A stretch of 64,000 nucleotides of DNA from CAYZTY01 sp964444665. GTDB taxonomy: Bacteria > Planctomycetota > Phycisphaerae > Sedimentisphaerales > CAYZTY01. The position numbers were made by a program, and so were the translations under genes. The notes under the pieces are model-generated. The model was not told the DNA's origin. It made no database searches and saw only the letters and a list, made by a program, of their open reading frames with translations. Below are positions 24,591-32,325 of this stretch, in pieces (position 1 is the first letter of the stretch; each line of letters opens with the position of its first letter). Location of the stretch: the NCBI GenBank assembly GCA_964444665.1, contig CAYUIE010000006.1, positions 1-64,000 of the forward strand, in the 5' to 3' direction.

Positions 24591-24737
24591 ATGGGCAAGA
24601 TGAAAAAGAAACGAGGCCCCAAAGAAGATTACCTAAAAGTTGATGGTAATTGGCAAGAAGCCCTCAAGAAGGCAGTCAAGAAAAAGAAACCTGCCGAGGG
24701 CTGGCCGGATGAAGTAAAGAAGGGCCGAAAGAAATAA
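24591..24737 (+). CDS. Small basic protein (48 aa), conserved type
   Basis: Starts MGKMKKKRGPKEDYLKVDG and continues with a Trp-containing, Lys-rich helix (NWQEALKKAVKKKK) and a PAEGWPDE turn. The pattern DGNWQEAxKKA...KKKPxxGWP recalls short conserved proteins found in several bacterial phyla with no assigned role. The codon pattern is regular and the frame ends with TAA 36 bases before the right terminal repeat. An RNA- or DNA-binding role is suggested only by its charge. Confidence 0.6.
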   Translation: MGKMKKKRGPKEDYLKVDGNWQEALKKAVKKKKPAEGWPDEVKKGRKK

Positions 24738-24772
24738 CACTCCTATCAGGGGGTTTCATTCCGTTTTTTCAA

Positions 24773-24801
24773 CTTTTGTGCGTTAAGTACATACTTCCGA
24801 A
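24773..24801 (-). repeat. Right terminal inverted repeat of the element
   Basis: Reverse complement begins TTCGGAAGTAT and ends CACAAAAG; partner of 21609-21637. Confidence 0.75.
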
Positions 24802-24967
24802 AAATTTTATTCACTTTTACATAAAGACTTAGCTTGTTTCGGACCTATCCCAAAACCATTTTTTTCGCACAAAACGCGCAAGTTCGTTCCTTATTATGGA
24901 GGGACGATTTTTTTAAATCGCGTCTCGTAAATCGAGATTTTAGATTCAAGATTTGAGGGGAGAATTA

Positions 24968-25633
24968 ATGCGAGAAGTAAGGATACTGCTGCCGGAAGTG
25001 GTTTACAAGGTATGTGTGTGGGTGAAGCTCGGATACCGCAAAATCCGATACGGCTACGCGTTTCGAAGAATAAAGCTTAGACACGAAAAATACGCAATCG
25101 TGAGTCCGCAGGATTATGAGCGGCTTGCGAGGCACAAATGGAGCGCTCATAAAGGGGGCAGAACGTTTTATGCAGAGCGATACAGGCCTATAGGCAAAGG
25201 CAGGTACAAACATATATTGATGCACAGGGAGGTTTTGAAGGTGGGCAAGGAATACTACGTTGACCACATCAATCACAACGGATTAGATAATCGAAGAGAG
25301 AACCTTCGGCCTGCGACGCCGGCACAGAACGCACAGCACAGGCGAAAGTGCAGGACGAAGAAGACCTCGAAATACAGGGGGGTGTACTGGTTTAAGGAGC
25401 GGCGGAAATGGGCGGGGCTGATACAAATGGACGGCAGGGGTATACTTCTTGGATATTTTGAAGATGAAAAGGAGGCGGCCAGGGCATATGACCGGGCTGC
25501 ACGAAAGTATCACGGCGAATTCGCGGAACTAAATTTCGAGCACATGCCGGCTGTTCGCGGATGGCGGAGGGGATTTTCTTTTGTCTACTCTTTTATGTCG
25601 AAGAACAATCGCGCCGATTTGCCGTTACGCTAA
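24968..25633 (+). CDS. HNH endonuclease with AP2 DNA-binding domain
   Basis: A homing-endonuclease-like protein of 221 residues. An N-terminal segment (YAIVSPQDYERLARHKWSAHKGG) of the kind preceding HNH domains leads into the HNH core, with HREVL, VDHINHNGLDNRRENLR (His/Asn ligands). The AP2 domain follows: SKYRGVYWFKERRKWAGLIQ, LGYFEDEKEAARAYDRAARKYHG. A TTG at 24953 is in frame, but ATG 24968 is preceded at good spacing by GAGGGGA, so I start there. No intron or intein is evident around it. It is a stand-alone mobile gene next to the 3.2-kb element. Confidence 0.9.
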   Translation: MREVRILLPEVVYKVCVWVKLGYRKIRYGYAFRRIKLRHEKYAIVSPQDYERLARHKWSAHKGGRTFYAERYRPIGKGRYKHILMHREVLKVGKEYYVDHINHNGLDNRRENLRPATPAQNAQHRRKCRTKKTSKYRGVYWFKERRKWAGLIQMDGRGILLGYFEDEKEAARAYDRAARKYHGEFAELNFEHMPAVRGWRRGFSFVYSFMSKNNRADLPLR

Positions 25634-27231
25634 TGGCTTACGCCAGGTTGTATCAGGTCGGTCGGCCTTCGCTGTGGGACGGGCAGGGTATTGCCGCACT
25701 GAACGCAGTTTGACTTTTCAAGCCCTCGCTTCCTGCCGCAAACCGGGCATTTTATAACTGGTGTATGATTCAGTCCGAGATATGTCAACAATCCCGCTAA
25801 ATTAAACGCTCCGATGATGATGAGCCACAAAATCAGCCTGCCCCACGATGTCCTTCTCGACCAGCCGTGCCAAAGCGCAAATGCCATCATCGCGACACTC
25901 AATATATAGTTCAGGAAGCTGCAACGCGGCTGAATTTCTGTGATTATTACGGCATATACCTGCACCATACCCATTCCCCTGCGACTGAGCTCGTAGAGGT
26001 CATCGCCAAACAGATACCACAGTAAATTGAATACCGGCGGCGTGATTTTACTTACCCATTTTTTGTATATCTCTCTGTGGTCCGGCGGATACGGCGTATC
26101 CCAGAGGGGCCTTATCCAATCAAACTGGTTGACAAGTTCCAGTTTGCCGCCGTCGGCAACCTTGTAAAGCTGCAGCGATTGCGGCCGCGGCTTACTGTTG
26201 TATTCTCGCTGATACTGTTCCAGGAGCTTATGCGATTGGGGCGGATTGAAGCCTCTTTCATAATATTCCAAAAACACGGCATTGCCGGTGGCCGCGAAAT
26301 TCACTTTAGACTTCCAATACCCAAACATCTGTGTCGGCCACATTTGCTCAGGCAACTTTACTGTGATTATATGGTTCGACTCGCGCATTATCAGGTGGTG
26401 GCTGCGGTCGGCTGTTTCGCAGTCAATCAACGGTCGATACCGAATATCGGAAATATCCCGGTCTTTGGGATTCATCGGCCTCCATTGGTGCCACCGTATG
26501 GATTCAATATCAGACTGAGTGCTATTAAAAATCGTTTCGACTTTGTGGCCGCGAAAATCAATCTGGTAAATTCGTCGTTTCGTCAGCCACAGCATCACAA
26601 CGGCAGAAGGGTCTTTATCTGTCCATGCTGTGAAGCCCTTAAATTCCCCGAACGGCTGTGCCCTCGAAGTTACGAATCCATCGGCCCCCAGGTAACCCAT
26701 CAGGCCGCCTCCAACTTTATAGCCGGCAAATGCATCTGCTTCAAAATCGTATTGCCACACCTCTTTGACTTCTCCCCCCACCCTTACAGGCACCTCGCAA
26801 ACGCCAGACATTTCAGGGATCGACGAGAACAATATATTTCTCATCTGTCGCTCGCTAAAAAACTCGTTATATTCTCCTGGCGATAACGGCCAGGCGAGGT
26901 ACTTAAATGGACGTTCATCGTGAATCCCCTGCCATAAAACATTGCCGTTTACATCCGTGATTTCCTCTTTTATATAATCACCGGTGTCCTGCTCATCTAT
27001 TCTGCGCACAAGGTGCATCGTTCCATCCGGAAGGAAAAGTTTTTCTGCTCTATGAATCCTCCATTGCTGGTCATCAGGAAATTTTGGTGGCGATGGCTTC
27101 TCGTACGTATACTGCCATATCAACTCCGTCACAAGCAACTGCGCGATGAACACAATAAACATAATCAGTAACAGAGTAATAACGGCCTTTGCCAATCGAG
27201 AAACATATTCTAAAAGGTTTATTTTCGACAT
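25630..27231 (-). CDS. Membrane protein with C-terminal zinc ribbon, ABC operon partner
   Basis: 533 residues. One membrane segment lies near the N-terminus (about 14-34), then a large beta-rich extracytoplasmic region (repeated blade-like W/F-rich segments, possibly a propeller), then two or three membrane segments (about 440-490) and a short zinc-ribbon-like tail (CPVCG ... CVQCG). It lies 18 bases after the ABC permease on the same strand and is probably part of that transporter or its sensor. Its stop overlaps the end of the convergent HNH gene by four bases. Family not recognised. Confidence 0.75.
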   Translation of the reverse strand: MSKINLLEYVSRLAKAVITLLLIMFIVFIAQLLVTELIWQYTYEKPSPPKFPDDQQWRIHRAEKLFLPDGTMHLVRRIDEQDTGDYIKEEITDVNGNVLWQGIHDERPFKYLAWPLSPGEYNEFFSERQMRNILFSSIPEMSGVCEVPVRVGGEVKEVWQYDFEADAFAGYKVGGGLMGYLGADGFVTSRAQPFGEFKGFTAWTDKDPSAVVMLWLTKRRIYQIDFRGHKVETIFNSTQSDIESIRWHQWRPMNPKDRDISDIRYRPLIDCETADRSHHLIMRESNHIITVKLPEQMWPTQMFGYWKSKVNFAATGNAVFLEYYERGFNPPQSHKLLEQYQREYNSKPRPQSLQLYKVADGGKLELVNQFDWIRPLWDTPYPPDHREIYKKWVSKITPPVFNLLWYLFGDDLYELSRRGMGMVQVYAVIITEIQPRCSFLNYILSVAMMAFALWHGWSRRTSWGRLILWLIIIGAFNLAGLLTYLGLNHTPVIKCPVCGRKRGLEKSNCVQCGNTLPVPQRRPTDLIQPGVSH

Positions 27232-27248
27232 TGTTCAGTTTCCCTTTA

Positions 27249-27935
27249 CTAAAATTCCCTATCCAAAAACGTCTCCCACATCAAACAGAGTAAAACGACA
27301 ACGGCAATTGCCAACGTAACGAAACTCCTCCAAAGCGACTGTTGTGTAAAGGTAACGATCATCCAGATTGCGAAACCGAGTCCCATCAGTTTGGTCGTAT
27401 ACCAACGTGCCCTGCTCAGGCCTGCAAGGCCGGCCCCCAGATAAAACATAAGCCCAATACCCACCATAAACCAACCATCGCTGAAGAGCCGTTTAGATAG
27501 TGGTACCAGTGTATAATTCGGCAAATTAGCACGCCAGAACAGATAGCACCATATCAGACCGATGCCCGTTATTAATGATATAAAGCCTGCGGATATCTTG
27601 GCTGCGAGTATCGTTGTTCTCGGGGTCGAACGATGCAAGGTGAAACCCCATAGTCCCGTAAAGTTGGCGACCCAGAATTGGCGGACACTTAGCGCAAGTC
27701 CAAGCCCTACAGCCAAAATAAAAACCAATCCACCAATACTACCCATCGGATACTTTACAAGGTTGTAGCTACTAACTCCGGAATATCGCTCCAAAACAGG
27801 ATAGCGGTACTCCTGCCGATACTCTGGACCGGGCCAAAGCATAAGACTGCCGAGAATCAGCAAAAATGCTGCCGCCGAAACCGCCCAGGGCAGGCACTCA
27901 CGAAGCTCTTTTTTGAGTAACGAAAAGAATCTCAT
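27249..27935 (-). CDS. ABC transporter permease, Ytr/ABC-2 type
   Basis: 228 residues with about six membrane segments: WAVSAAAFLLILGSLML, LVFILAVGLGLALSV, AGFISLITGIGLIWCYLF, WFMVGIGLMFYLGAGLAGL, LMGLGFAIWMIVTF, LAIAVVVLLCLMW. An in-frame ATG 72 bases further upstream would run far into the ATPase gene, so I choose ATG 27935, one base after the ATPase stop, in TAATATG context. It pairs with the ATPase at 27937-28860. Substrate unknown; in YtrA-type operons such transporters are often linked to cell-envelope stress. Confidence 0.85.
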   Translation of the reverse strand: MRFFSLLKKELRECLPWAVSAAAFLLILGSLMLWPGPEYRQEYRYPVLERYSGVSSYNLVKYPMGSIGGLVFILAVGLGLALSVRQFWVANFTGLWGFTLHRSTPRTTILAAKISAGFISLITGIGLIWCYLFWRANLPNYTLVPLSKRLFSDGWFMVGIGLMFYLGAGLAGLSRARWYTTKLMGLGFAIWMIVTFTQQSLWRSFVTLAIAVVVLLCLMWETFLDREF

Positions 27936-27936
27936 A

Positions 27937-28860
27937 TTAGATTGACTCCCATTTGAATAGTTTTGTCGAGCCGGCTTGTGCGGTATATTCGATGAACTGG
28001 TCCTCAAGATTCATATTCACCGGCTGATAGTCCGAAGCCCCTGCGGAGTTTGCCCATTTGGCAATTTTTTCGTCCGTAGTGCCGACCAGTACAAGCTCAA
28101 GCTCGTTTTGGCCGGCCCGATAATGCAGCAGCCCCTCAATATCAGCTTTTGCCGGGGGCGACTGGTCGAAAACAAATCTGACCTTCTTCAACATTTTTCT
28201 GAACTGCTCCAGCGAACAATCGGCTCTTATGACGCCCTTATCGATGACCAAAAGCCGGTCAGTGACCCGTTCGACGTCGCCGAGGATATGGCTTGAGAAA
28301 AAGATAGTTCTGCCCTGGTTCATAATAAGCTGAATCATTCCTTCCAGAAACTGTCGCCTTATCGCGGCGTCAAGCCCCAGTGTCGGGTCATCCATTATTA
28401 AAAGCTCCGGATTAGGGGCCAAGGCAAGGGCAAGCGAAACCTGTGCCCGCTCGCCTGTTGAAAAATGTTTTATCTTTTGTTTTTTCGAGAGCTCGAAGTA
28501 TTCAATCATATCCCAAAAGAATTTCTCGTCCCACTGGCCGGGGAAAAACGTGCTCTGGAATTTCGCTATCTCGGCGATTGTCATCCAGCGAATAAGCCGA
28601 TGGCCCTCGGATATGTAGCCGATTAGCTGACGGATTTGTGGCGTAAGGTGCTGTGAATCACAGCCGAGTAATTTTGAAGAACCGGCGGTAGGGTCAAGAA
28701 AACCAAGCAGAAGCTTAATTGCTGTTGTCTTACCTGAGCCGTTTCTGCCTATAAAGCCGCAGATGCATCCTCTCGGGATTTTTACGCTCATATTGTCCAG
28801 CGCCGGGGTGCTGCCGTAATACTTGGTCAGCCCCTGTGTTTCCAGAATAATGTCAGTCAT
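27937..28860 (-). CDS. ABC transporter ATP-binding protein, YtrB-like
   Basis: 307 residues. Walker A GRNGSGKT (38-45), Q loop IGYISEG, an unusual signature HFSTGERAQ (132-140, in place of LSGGQ) and Walker B LLIMDDPTLGLD (153-164), then the switch His in FFSSHILGD. The STGE signature and roughly 100-residue C-terminal extension are typical of the YtrB/EcsA-like group linked to GntR regulators. Its start overlaps the regulator stop (ATGA-type overlap of four bases) and its stop is one base from the permease start, so the three are translationally coupled. Confidence 0.92.
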   Translation of the reverse strand: MTDIILETQGLTKYYGSTPALDNMSVKIPRGCICGFIGRNGSGKTTAIKLLLGFLDPTAGSSKLLGCDSQHLTPQIRQLIGYISEGHRLIRWMTIAEIAKFQSTFFPGQWDEKFFWDMIEYFELSKKQKIKHFSTGERAQVSLALALAPNPELLIMDDPTLGLDAAIRRQFLEGMIQLIMNQGRTIFFSSHILGDVERVTDRLLVIDKGVIRADCSLEQFRKMLKKVRFVFDQSPPAKADIEGLLHYRAGQNELELVLVGTTDEKIAKWANSAGASDYQPVNMNLEDQFIEYTAQAGSTKLFKWESI

Positions 28861-29267
28861 TTTCGTCTCTCCGACTTTTTGGTTTTCATAAACTTTGCCA
28901 GCCGGCCTTTGAACATCGAGATTATCTCTTCGGACCCCAGCCCCAGGTTCAGCGAACGTGCGATGAGTGTGTCCATTCGCTCGGCAAGGATATTAACATC
29001 GGTTGCATCTTTGCCTCGCAGCTTAGGGTCGGCGACAAACGTGCCTGAGCCGGTTTTTGTGGTCACCAGGCCGCTTTGCTCGAGGATTGTATATGCGCGT
29101 GCGACCGTGTTGGGATTTATGACAAGCTCCGCGGCAAGTTTCCTTACTGCCGGGAGCTTGTCGCCCACGACGAGCTTGCCTTTGGCAATCGTCTCGCCTA
29201 TCTGCTCGACAATCTGCACATAAATCGGCTCCTCAGAGCCAGGCGTTATCTGTATCCAAAGTGCCAT
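28857..29267 (-). CDS. GntR-family regulator, YtrA subfamily
   Basis: 136 residues: a winged helix-turn-helix (about 12-78; PIYVQIVEQIGETIAKGKLVVGDKLPAVRKLAAELVINPNTVARAYTILEQSGLVTTKTGSGTFV) and only a short C-terminal dimer arm, the YtrA layout. It heads the operon regulator-ATPase-permease-membrane protein. A perfect inverted repeat over the promoter region at 29324-29348 is its probable operator, implying autorepression of the operon. Effector unknown. Confidence 0.93.
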   Translation of the reverse strand: MALWIQITPGSEEPIYVQIVEQIGETIAKGKLVVGDKLPAVRKLAAELVINPNTVARAYTILEQSGLVTTKTGSGTFVADPKLRGKDATDVNILAERMDTLIARSLNLGLGSEEIISMFKGRLAKFMKTKKSERRK

Positions 29268-29323
29268 TCGAACCTGCTTTCCACTCGCTCATTTTGCATT
29301 TGTTTGTCATTTCAATAGGTCAA

Positions 29324-29374
29324 AATGTATTAGTACCACTAATACATTATGTACTATAAACCAAAGCAATGCAA
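29324..29374 (-). promoter_or_regulatory. GntR-operon promoter and operator
   Basis: A perfect 11-bp inverted repeat, AATGTATTAGT-ACC-ACTAATACATT (29324-29348). On the minus strand, TTGCAT (29369-29374), 17 bases and CATAAT (29346-29351) make a plausible promoter whose -10 overlaps the operator edge, so repressor binding would block polymerase. Confidence 0.8.
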
Positions 29375-29412
29375 GAGCATTTTTTAAAAAATTTGAAATT
29401 TTCCGGAATTTT

Positions 29413-29730
29413 TTGCCTTCTTTCATATTCCGACTTATAATCACAACAATATATCGTTTTGTAGTGTGCGGTAAAGTAGAGGTCAGAATCGGCATGGCCG
29501 AATCCGCCGTTTTTGTCGGTATAGGAACGCTCGGGTGGAGGCGCCGATTTAACTGGTACGAGGTGAAAACAATTCGAGAAGAATCAACCTCGGTGCGATA
29601 TCCGGGTGGATATCAGGGCGGAATCATGCTGGAAGGACAGCAGCGACTCAAGTTCGGCACTAACCTCAATGAGAAGCGCAGATATTTCGTACTAAATACC
29701 TTGAAGTATCTGAAAGCGAAGACTCTCTAA
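29413..29730 (+). pseudogene. Probable C-terminal remnant of a PH-like membrane protein
   Basis: A 105-codon frame. Its second half (FVGIGTLGWRRRFNWYEVKTIREE, GGIMLEGQQRLKFGTNLNEKRRYFVLNTLKYL) reads like the cytoplasmic beta-rich end of bacterial PH-like membrane proteins, whose full-length forms begin with membrane helices. Here the N-terminus is short and unconvincing and has no good ribosome site. I favour a 5'-truncated gene; a real small protein is possible. Confidence 0.45.
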
Positions 29731-29855
29731 TATCTATTTCCTTGCGATTTCCGAAAGCGGCACTAAAGTTAATATTCGCAATGGAGGTTGACAGGCTTTA
29801 ATAAAGTTTATACAGAAGGTATAATTGTTGTTGTGAATAAAAAGGAGAAGCTGAA

Positions 29856-30275
29856 ATGAAATTAAGGATATTTATCTGTTTAGCCGGTGTGCTTTTTAGT
29901 ACATCAGGATGTACAAAGAGTAACCCTGCCGCCGAGCAGGCGGCCGTTGAAGCGGCACAAGCCTGGCTTGGCATTGTTGACGACGGGCAGCACGCCGAGA
30001 GCTGGGAACAAGCTTCCGAGTATTTCAAAAATGCTATTACCCGGGAGAAATGGGAGCAGGCCCTTAGGTCTGTAAGAGCTCCTTTGGGCGCACTAAAGTC
30101 CAGAGAGGTCAGGTCCAAAAAATACAGAACTTCCCTGCCGGGCGCTCCAGACGGCCAATACGTGATAATCCAATTTAAAACCTCGTTCGCAAATAAATCA
30201 TCTGCGGTCGAAACCATCACGCCAATGCTGGAAAAGGACGGAAGCTGGAGAGTCTCAGGCTACAACATCAAATAG
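29856..30275 (+). CDS. DUF4019-type lipoprotein
   Basis: 139 residues. A lipoprotein signal with lipobox FSTSGC (Cys19) is followed by a DUF4019-like domain: AWLGIVDDGQHAESWEQASEYFKNAITREKWEQAL, RSVRAPLG, YVIIQFKTSFANKSSAVETITPMLEKDGSWRVSGYNIK. Function unknown; probably periplasmic, envelope anchored. AAGGAGAAG lies before the ATG. It appears monocistronic. Confidence 0.85.
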   Translation: MKLRIFICLAGVLFSTSGCTKSNPAAEQAAVEAAQAWLGIVDDGQHAESWEQASEYFKNAITREKWEQALRSVRAPLGALKSREVRSKKYRTSLPGAPDGQYVIIQFKTSFANKSSAVETITPMLEKDGSWRVSGYNIK

Positions 30276-30460
30276 CGGGCGGACTACTCGATAAATTCCA
30301 GGCCATTTATCTAATTGATGATTGATGAACGATTCATTCGCTTGCGGCGGCAGCAAAGGGAATTTCATTATGGGATAGTGGTATTGGAAAAAAAGAGTGT
30401 CTTTCCAAAGGAAAATTTATAAAATACGTGTCGTTAGGTTTTTTTTAAACGGACTGATTT

Positions 30461-30820
30461 ATGACTTTAGATAACAGCAAATCATCCGGACGGCAAAGAA
30501 CCGAGGAATCCATCAAGCTTCTTATAAAGCTAAGGATGAATCTGCTCAGTGATGATATATCAACCGCAAGGCAGGCGGCTTTGAATCTGTCATGGAAACA
30601 GGAGGACGGCCTGGCTATACTCAAAGAGACGTTGTTCGGCGACTATCCGAGAACGGCGAAAAAGGCCGCGGCCTACGGACTGAGGAGTATGAACGGAAGA
30701 ATGCGAAAAATGGCTTCGGAAGTCCTTGAGCAAGGACTGAAACATCGCGACCGTACTACTCAAGCTGCGTGTGTTAAATCCATAGCCCTGATGAAAGGTC
30801 TGGCTTCGGGTAAAGGTTAA
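30461..30820 (+). CDS. HEAT-repeat-like small protein
   Basis: 119 residues, all helical, with repeats AARQAALNLSWKQEDGLAILKETLFGDYPRTAKKAAAYGLRSMNGRMRKMASEVLEQGL and RDRTTQAACVKSIALMK. The A-A-x-x-L-x spacing suggests two to three HEAT-like units, hence protein-protein contact. No membrane segment or catalytic motif. It is followed after 36 bases by a 35-codon basic gene on the same strand. Confidence 0.7.
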   Translation: MTLDNSKSSGRQRTEESIKLLIKLRMNLLSDDISTARQAALNLSWKQEDGLAILKETLFGDYPRTAKKAAAYGLRSMNGRMRKMASEVLEQGLKHRDRTTQAACVKSIALMKGLASGKG

Positions 30821-30856
30821 GAAACGCGAGTCATTTTCAGGAAAGGAGAAACAGAT

Positions 30857-30964
30857 ATGGGCGACAAGGGAAAAAGAGATAAAGGCAAAAGAGAACAACA
30901 GAAAAAGGCACAGCTTAGTCCGAAGGAAAAACGAAAACTAAAAAAAGAAAAGAAGAATAAATAA
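30857..30964 (+). CDS. Very small basic protein (35 aa)
   Basis: A 35-codon gene (MGDKGKRDKGKREQQKKAQ then a Lys-rich tail ending KKEKKNK), preceded by AAAGGAGAAA at good spacing. Short MGDK...K-rich proteins of this kind recur in many genomes without an assigned function. It is followed by a hairpin (AAGCTG/CAGCTT, 30975-30991) with a T tract. Confidence 0.55.
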   Translation: MGDKGKRDKGKREQQKKAQLSPKEKRKLKKEKKNK

Positions 30965-31322
30965 TTTCCCGGTGAAGCTGCAGGCCAGCTTTTTACCCCG
31001 GTGAATTCTGAGCCTCCTTTGCCCTGGGTACTTGTGCCGCAGGTACTTGTGCCTAATGTAGAAATCCATCCAATTAATTACTAATAATTCTGTATTTTTT
31101 TTTAACTACTTCGACTGCGCTTGCAACAGATGCGTTCAGGACGGAGCCAAAAGAAATCCTTTGCATAAAGCAAATCAGCGAATATAATTCAGCTTTCGAC
31201 TTGCGGCCGAGAACCGAAGATAAATTGTTACCGTGTCGGGTTTGTTTTAATGGCTCTGAAAAACCGGACAGGTGAGTGACAAATATCGCAGGGCCTCCAG
31301 AAGCAATATAGGGGAGCAAGAT
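30965..31322. other. Gene-free spacer with a terminator
   Basis: 358 bases. A terminator-like hairpin lies at 30975-30994. The remainder shows no gene. A GGGGAG ribosome site for the STAS gene lies near 31312. A GTG at 31272 would extend that gene by 17 codons but has weaker support. Confidence 0.6.
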
Positions 31323-31697
31323 ATGAACCAGGCAGAACCTCAGATAAGCGTCGATTACAAAGACGGAGCAACCGTGGTCACGTTCAGGAAAGAGAAAATC
31401 CTGGATGATGCAGACATACAAATACTTTCCGAGTCGATGTTCGGACTACTCAAAGATATCCAAAAGGTCAATCTCATACTGGACTTTCACCACGTCGGAT
31501 TTATGTCCTCAGTGGTCTTAGGGCTTTTAATCAGACTCAGCAAAAAGGTGGCCGAACAAGGCGGCCAGATAAAGCTGTGCGGCATAAATAAGCGGATTTA
31601 TCAGGCATTTGTGATAACCGGGCTGGACAAGGTCTTTGACATTTATCAAAACGTCGATGATGCATTGAGTGACGCCCTTGCCGGCGGCGAGGCATAG
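31323..31697 (+). CDS. Anti-sigma factor antagonist (STAS domain)
   Basis: 124 residues forming one STAS domain of the SpoIIAA/RsbV type: VNLILDFHHVGFMSSVVLGLLIRLSKKVAEQGGQIKLCGINKRIYQAFVITGLDKVFDIY. Ser62/Ser63 sit where the phosphorylated serine normally lies. It would bind and sequester the anti-sigma kinase, which is probably the HATPase protein encoded 111 bases downstream. ATG 31323 has the better ribosome site (GGGGAG). No sigma factor or PP2C phosphatase gene is nearby. Confidence 0.9.
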   Translation: MNQAEPQISVDYKDGATVVTFRKEKILDDADIQILSESMFGLLKDIQKVNLILDFHHVGFMSSVVLGLLIRLSKKVAEQGGQIKLCGINKRIYQAFVITGLDKVFDIYQNVDDALSDALAGGEA

Positions 31698-31808
31698 CAT
31701 TTTCAATCGAGACGCCCGGCAATGTATTCCATCACCGGATTCGGCCGCCGTTTTTGAGAATCCGCGAAATAGATTCATCAAAAAAAGTTTTTCGAGACGA
31801 TATATCTT

Positions 31809-32237
31809 ATGCCTCCAGAGGCGCAAATTCGTAAGTTGGTAGTTGTTGCCGGAACGGCCTCGGCAACACGAGAAGTTTGTCAGCAGATTTTATCCCAGAT
31901 TAGAACATATAACTACAGCCAGAACGATATCTTTGCGATTCACCTTGCTTTGGAAGAGGCATTCACAAATGCTGTCAAGCACGGCAACAAGATGGACCCA
32001 AATAAGGAGATTAAAGTCGAATATGCTATTATGCAGGACAAAGTTGACATCTCAATAACGGACGAGGGAAACGGTTTTGATTCGGGAAAAGTGCCGGACC
32101 CGCGGATAGGCGAGAACCTGTATAAAATAAACGGACGAGGCTTATTCCTGATACAGTCGTATATGAATGAGGTTGATTTTAACAAGGCCGGCAACCGCAT
32201 ACATATGATAAGGTACAAAGACAATATAAGTAATTAA
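31809..32237 (+). CDS. Anti-sigma regulatory factor (HATPase, RsbW-like)
   Basis: 142 residues of the GHKL fold: N box HLALEEAFTNAVKHGN (45-60), G1 box ITDEGNGFD, G2 box GRGLFLIQSYMNEV. Such proteins phosphorylate STAS antagonists and bind sigma factors or other targets. The STAS gene just upstream is the probable partner. Together they would form a partner-switching module, whose output target is not in the window. Confidence 0.92.
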   Translation: MPPEAQIRKLVVVAGTASATREVCQQILSQIRTYNYSQNDIFAIHLALEEAFTNAVKHGNKMDPNKEIKVEYAIMQDKVDISITDEGNGFDSGKVPDPRIGENLYKINGRGLFLIQSYMNEVDFNKAGNRIHMIRYKDNISN

Positions 32238-32325
32238 CAACTTGCGATATCCGGCTTAACGCGGCGGTTTTCAAAATAGAAAAATTATCAAATAATAAAG
32301 TCCAGAAAAATGGAGAAGGGCAAGA

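Larger units (their letters stand above)
21609..24801. mobile_element. Putative 3.2-kb IS1595-type composite element
   Basis: Bounded by an imperfect 29-bp inverted repeat, left 21609-21637 and right 24773-24801, identical at 25 of 29 positions (shared outer TTCGGAAGTAT, middle TACTT, inner CACAAAAG). AAAAATT flanks both ends when the repeat is taken from its third base (21604-21610 and 24800-24806), a possible short target duplication that could also be chance in A/T-rich DNA. Contents: Panacea-type gene pair, IS1595-like transposase, class II tRNA, putative small RNA, a winged-helix-like gene and a 48-codon gene. A third partial terminus (23744-23757) lies just upstream of the transposase, so a shorter element 21609 to about 23760 is an alternative. 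IS1595 relatives with passenger genes are known. Confidence 0.65.

Noticed and set aside
21650..24800. CRISPR array or prophage genes
   Set aside because: No spaced repeats and no phage structural, integrase or terminase genes are visible.
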